From Patagioenas fasciata (taxonomy: Eukaryota > Chordata > Aves > Columbiformes > Columbidae): a stretch of DNA of 64,000 nt. Each line of letters begins with the position of its first letter. The first letter of the stretch is position 1. Made by a program: the position numbers and the translations under genes. Location: the NCBI RefSeq assembly GCF_037038585.1, contig NC_092520.1:117028501-117092500 (forward strand). Reading direction: 5' to 3'. The notes beneath the pieces are model-generated. The model had not been told where the DNA came from. It did no database searches and was given only the letters and a program-made list of their open reading frames with translations. Positions 58,931 through 64,000 of this stretch are shown piece by piece.

Positions 58931-61900
58931 TATGGCCTGAAGTTGGACAGCTCAGCATTTAGCTGGGTTTTAGATACTTCCGACCTAACATTTTTAAGAG
59001 ACAAGAGCATTTTACTGAAGCTAGTTGTTTTAATTAGCATTACAAAAAAGCAACTCTGTAATTCACAGAACAATTGACAGCATAAGACTACAATCCTTAA
59101 GAAGTTTTTTTCCACATAGCTCCAGGCCACTAAGTGAATGCATCAGAAGTTATGAGTATGTTGTAGCCTTGAAATCGTAACGTTGTGCATTGATTTAGAA
59201 ATGCCTCCTGCACATTAAAGGATCTAGTGTTTTGCTGTTTGCAAAGACTACATTCTCCTGTATTGCAGTCATAAATGGATAAAGTCATGCTTTTGCTTTC
59301 AATGGACACATCTAGTCTTTTAAAGAATTTTCCCCTGCACTTTCATGTACATGGCACGTTGGTTTGTACAGTGGAGTTAGTGGAGTTGGCATGCAAAAAC
59401 TATATTTCTTTCAGGTGAAATTAAACTGAAAGATGAACTGCAGGACCATACTTAATGTACTCCGGCAGCTCCAGTATTCAGTCCCTGAGACCAGTCTGAT
59501 GTCAATCTATAGAAAAAAAAAATTCCCTTAAGTGTGTTGCAAGGTTGTAGCATCAAATGCCTGATGCTGCAGATCCAGCAAGCTGTGTGTGCATTGGTTC
59601 CCAATCCTTGCTAATGTAGATAGAGCTTAGATAACCTTATAGTTGAGGTTTTTACCAAATTTTACCCTTTGCTTTACTGATGCAAAGATACTTTTCATAC
59701 AGAAGCATGTAACGTGATATGTTTAGAATTCATATTTCCACACAGCATATTGCAATTTCAATGTAATTTTTCCTCTGTGGCCTTACACCATGCTATATTC
59801 TACTGCATTGCCATCTCATATGACTTCTTTAAAGAACACAATTCATGTTCTATGTTTCCCATTTTAGGTTCCTTTCTGCATGTATCTTTTATGTCTTTCA
59901 GTATTCCTCACAGTATTTCCAGAATTACAAACAAGAACCTACCAAGTGACTAGTATATTGATTTCATCAGTAAGGAAGCATGTAAATTTTGGTAGATAAC
60001 TTCCTGAAGAAGGTGGGATGAATGTTCTGTAAGCCCCTTGGCACTGTGCACTGGCTAAGCTGAGAATTTGGGGTGACATAATACATTTTTCCATGTAAAT
60101 GCAAGAAAGAAAGAACACAAAGGAATCTAGGTTTCATCCCTGTTGTCACAAAGTCTGGTAAATGCATTAGCTAAGGGCAGTGATTAATTCAGCACTTGTG
60201 TAAATGAAATATGCTGTCAAAGTAATTTTTAGTTTTAGTCTAAGTTTAATTTCATCATCAGCTGTTGATAACATGCCACTTCCTAATTTTGTTTATTTCT
60301 CATCCATATGCTCACTAACATATAAACTACATTATCACAATAATGCATCTTTCAATACAGTTGCATCAGTGGTTTCTTAACACAACCAGAACATTTTATA
60401 ATGGCAATACACTTTAAATATCATGTCATTACTAAATTATTTCTGACTTGCTGCCACAGAGACCTGTAGGTCATATATGTTTTTTTCTTAATGGTTGAGT
60501 AAAAGTTCTACCATATGGAGAGAAGTAAAATATGTGTAATAAGGAGGAAAACACATCCCTTGATGGGACTGAGGCAGGAAAAAGAAATCTTGTTCAATCA
60601 CTGCCCTCTCTCCCCTACCTCTGATTTATCTTTGATCTTTTTCATGTAATTAAATGCGACAGGCAAAGGAACTGCAGCATTCCTAAATAATGCATATTAC
60701 ACCAGCATATAGGAGGAACAAGGTAAGTGACATAATTTTCAGAATGCTTAAAAACAAGAGCTCTGTAAAATAGAACTAATGCCATTGAACATGGAATGGG
60801 TGCCATTCCAGATCTAACTTTCTTGAAAATTGGAGACAGTGCACTGAAGTACAGTTATCCACATAAGGAACAGAGGTTTGTCTGTTGTTTGTCTCCCTTA
60901 GCTTGGCTGAAACTCCCGTGACCCCTTCCCTCCACTTTGTGCCCATTGCCAGTCTTCAAGAATCCTCACAGAATGCACGTATTTGCTTGTAAGCCTGCAA
61001 AAACATTTTGCAAATGTCAAATTCAGGGAGTAGCTGTTTTCAGACTGTAGGATTGCTTTCTGTGTGCTTGGTTCCAGCAAGATTACTGCTAATGCAGTGG
61101 AAGCACTTAAGCAGCAAGAACAACAATGCAGTTTAATACATTTTCCTTACTTTGCTACTAAGAACTCCCTTGGAGGTCAAAATTTTCCTTGGAAAAAAAC
61201 CAAACAAACAAAACAACAACGCAGGGATCCAAGAGCTACAGCTCAATAGTGTTAACAAAGAGCAAAGCACCTGGCAAAACATTGTCTGGAATAAGATAAA
61301 CTGGTGTGTGGGGGGGAGCCTTATTATTAATATTTTCTCACCAAGTCTTATTTCAAGACAATGCTTAAATCAATCAAACCATTTATATGATTTCACAGTT
61401 AACTAGACCGTTGGGTAAGATTTCTGTGTAAATTTTGCTTCATAGCATCATTGTTGTGATAGAAATTGCTGCATCTAAAAGGGGAAGTACCAGCATGTGG
61501 AAGTGTTGCTCTTATAAACAGCATGACAGAGGAGCTGAAGGCTTGTTTTGAAACTACATAAAGATTGTTTTGCCACATTAACACCAACTGGAGGTCTAAA
61601 AGCTCCCAACCTCTGACAACTGAACGGTTTATTCAGTCAGGTGTCTAAAAAGAATCAGACATTAAAATCTGCAGGCATTTAAATTTGAGAATTGTTTGGG
61701 GTCTCTAATAATAACGCACAAGATACTTGCAGTCATGTGAAATGGCTCAGCCATGTCAGACAGACCGAAATGGTTCACAGTCTGTGCTTCTGTTCATGCA
61801 CTCAGATTTACTTAAAGAATGTCCTGCATGAAACTCACAGAAAGAAACTGGTTAGAGGAGTCAGAGTCTGGAGAAAAGCCAAGGAATTGTTTTATCCACA

Positions 61901-62994
61901 GAAAGATTCCTAAGTTGCAAAATCTGGGCAAATATGGATTAGTATAAGAACTGGATTAGTATAAGAACTATGAAGTCCCTTTGTATGATGTCTTTACTCC
62001 AGCACAATACATAAAGCTGCAACTGTGCTTCTATTTTATAGCTGCAAATGGTGGAAAGGCAGAAAGGTTATGTCAATTTCTCTATTTACACATACAAGTC
62101 TAGTACTTACATTGAAAATAAATGGAGGATTTAGACTTAGAACTCCTGAAAAAAAGTACATTCCACAAAAAGATCCTATTAACAAAGTCCTAGGCCCTCA
62201 GAATTTAGGTATGCAGTAGTGCTGACTGCATCTTTTAAAACCTAAGGCAGAAGTGCTCTTTGTAAAGTTAGTGTATCGTGTTCTTGAGTGGCCACTTAAA
62301 GTTATGGCCAAAATAATTTTTAAAAGATATATAATTTAACAGATTTATACAACCATAAAGTCACACATGCACAGTTAGGGGAGTCACTTGAAAGCAAAGA
62401 TCCACTATGAGTTTTCTATACTAGATTATTAAAAGTCATATATTAATACAAAAGAGAGAGCAAGAAAGAAATGAGAAATTTGTTTGAAGCCAAAACTGCA
62501 GGTATTTGTACTAATCTGCAGAATCAATCATTGAGAAGGGGTAGATTTTATGAATGAAGAACAAAATATACGCTGTTTTAATAGTGAACATTTTGTATTG
62601 GCATGAGAAATATGGCATAATTGTTTTCTCATATGCTCAGGAATGAGCCACAATTGACTTGATTGGAAAAAAAAAAAAGTACAGAAAGTTGGAAGAACAA
62701 ACTGAAAACTATTTCAGAAGAGCAGCAGTAGCTTTCAATTACTCCCTTACTAGACAACACCTTACTTGTTCTTTAGGCATTATTATGAGCCTGCCAAGAA
62801 CAAACAGTCCAAGAAGGTCATTCCTTCTTTAAGGCCTGTTTGGCTTTTCTCCTGTACTAAACCAGTGGGTTTTATTTTATAATCAAAATAAATCCTGCAA
62901 AACTGCTAAAAAACACTGATTCCTGGTGTGTGCTTCAGTCTAGACTGCTTTGTCTACACAGAACTGCTAGAACATGTTGGGTGACAGCTTTTTG
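58931..62994. other. Unassigned AT-rich non-coding DNA
   Basis: No gene or mobile element recognised. It contains an A10 run near 59513-59522 and an A12 run at 62667-62678, plus a tandem duplication of GGATTAGTATAAGAACT at about 61937-61970. Frames are at most 84 codons. Confidence 0.55.
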
Positions 62995-63300
62995 AGAGAT
63001 TCACAGAGTTGTATGTCAATAAGGACCATTACATGATCTAATCTGACCTGCAAGATATCAGAAGACCTTGCATTTCATCCACTTATTTCTGCATTAAGCC
63101 AAATAATCTATTTGGCTAAAACTTTTCTTCCAGAAAGGCATCCAAGCTTGAGCTGAACACGTTAAGAGAGAAGTCCATGGCTTCTTCAATAGTTTATTGC
63201 AATCTGATATCAAAGATGGTGGGTATGTCCTGTTTGCAGATGTCGATCCAGATTCTGCTGCCAGCCACTGGTATTTGTCAAGTTTTCACCATTAATATGT
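62995..63300 (-). mobile_element. Probable ancient CR1/L3-like LINE 3' tail
   Basis: The plus strand begins TTCACAGAGTTGTATGTCAA, then AAGGACCATTACATGATCTA and ATCTGACCTGCAAGATATCA, later GCCAGCCACTGGTATTTGTC. This order resembles the reverse complement of the 3' end of old amniote CR1/L3 elements, where a hairpin-like tail is followed by CTAATCTGACCT and GCTTCCAGCCATTGG motifs. It is much more diverged than the other CR1 copies and has no coding remnant. The call rests on remembered family patterns; the right boundary is unclear. Confidence 0.5.
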
Positions 63301-64000
63301 TAGTGCCTCTCATATTCATTATTCCTGCAACCCTAGAGGAACCTGCATATTCATGAGGAATCACCTGGCGCATTATTTAATCCAGTCTTTTTAAGGGTCC
63401 CACTGTAAATTGTGTTCTGAGACTCTAAAATTATTTTTCTGTACCTCTTCCACTGTTTCAAAAGTCTCTTTGAGAAAGCAGATACCAGAAGAACAGCATA
63501 CTAGCACTCCACTGCTGTTTCAAGTGTATAAACTCAATGATCACATAATCCTCCCTCTATACTATCATTCTAGCAATTCATGCCAAGTTAAAAAGACACT
63601 ATCACCAGTCCCTTTTCACAGCCCTCTTTGCAGGACATGGTCCCTACTTGATACATCGTGCCACTCACAGTCCAGCAAGTAAGTGCCCTGTCTCTGTTGA
63701 AGGGACTCACCCTATCAAGCAATCCAAATTCCAGTGCAGGGCTGTCTTGTCCTGATGTTTGCTTACTTGTCTTTGGTCCTTGGAGCAATTGTACTCGGCA
63801 GTAATTTTTGTCTCCAAGTCTCATGGACAATGTCGATTGTGCTAGAGCTAAGACAGATATTTATAAACACAAGTCTTAGAGTAACATTTCCTCACTAACA
63901 ACTCCTTTATTCATAATATGCCAGTTAGTCTATTCTTAACTTATGTCATATATGCTTCACTGGTATAGTGGAGTATTTATTACACTTTTTAAACTAGAAC
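63301..64000. other. Unassigned non-coding DNA at window end
   Basis: No feature recognised. It may include a further part of the old LINE at 62995-63300. A 90-codon plus-strand frame at 63410-63682 has no domain. Confidence 0.5.

Overview
This window looks like AT-rich, gene-poor DNA from a bird, either intergenic or deep intronic. The main evidence is its repeat content. Nearly everything recognisable is CR1, the dominant avian LINE, with the 3' tails of octamers (ATTCTGTG and ATTCTATG types) usual in birds, plus one avian ERVL-type LTR remnant. I found no host protein-coding gene, tRNA, rRNA or CRISPR array. The long reading frames are all CR1 sense or antisense frames. The other frames (up to 140 codons) show no recognisable domain.

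Layout. 1-11.4 kb: unassigned AT-rich DNA with a T/G-rich tract and poly-A runs. 11.4-15.15 kb: a three-level nest of minus-strand CR1 copies; an old copy is split by a second copy, which is split by a third, younger copy that still has a 504-codon open reverse-transcriptase (RT) frame. 15.15-28 kb: unassigned. 28.06-28.5 kb: ERVL-like LTR. 30.84-32.53 kb: degenerate minus-strand CR1. 33.92-35.04 kb: old plus-strand CR1. 38.65-38.75 kb: CR1 3' tail only. 41.43-45.37 kb: a young plus-strand CR1 with both ORFs open, inserted in an older GC-rich segment. 52.69-53.08 kb: old minus-strand CR1 broken by a very short opposite-strand CR1 tail. 54.63-55.09 kb: endonuclease-only CR1 relic. 57.07-58.26 kb: old plus-strand CR1 inside GC-rich DNA. 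62.99-63.30 kb: probable very old CR1/L3-like tail. The rest is unassigned.

The centrepiece is the intact CR1. ORF1 (312 codons) has an SGNH/GDSL-type esterase domain. ORF2 (951 codons) has an apurinic-type endonuclease and an RT with all the main catalytic motifs. ORF2 has no ATG near its start. The last two sense codons of ORF1 form the heptamer T_TTA_AAC directly before the ORF1 stop, and a -1 slip there enters the ORF2 frame. This suggests, but does not prove, that ORF2 is made as an ORF1-ORF2 fusion by programmed -1 frameshifting. The element also has a 12-bp direct repeat at its ends that looks like a target-site duplication, while the nested copies show near-blunt or slightly deleted junctions. 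Together the copies record several waves of CR1 insertion.
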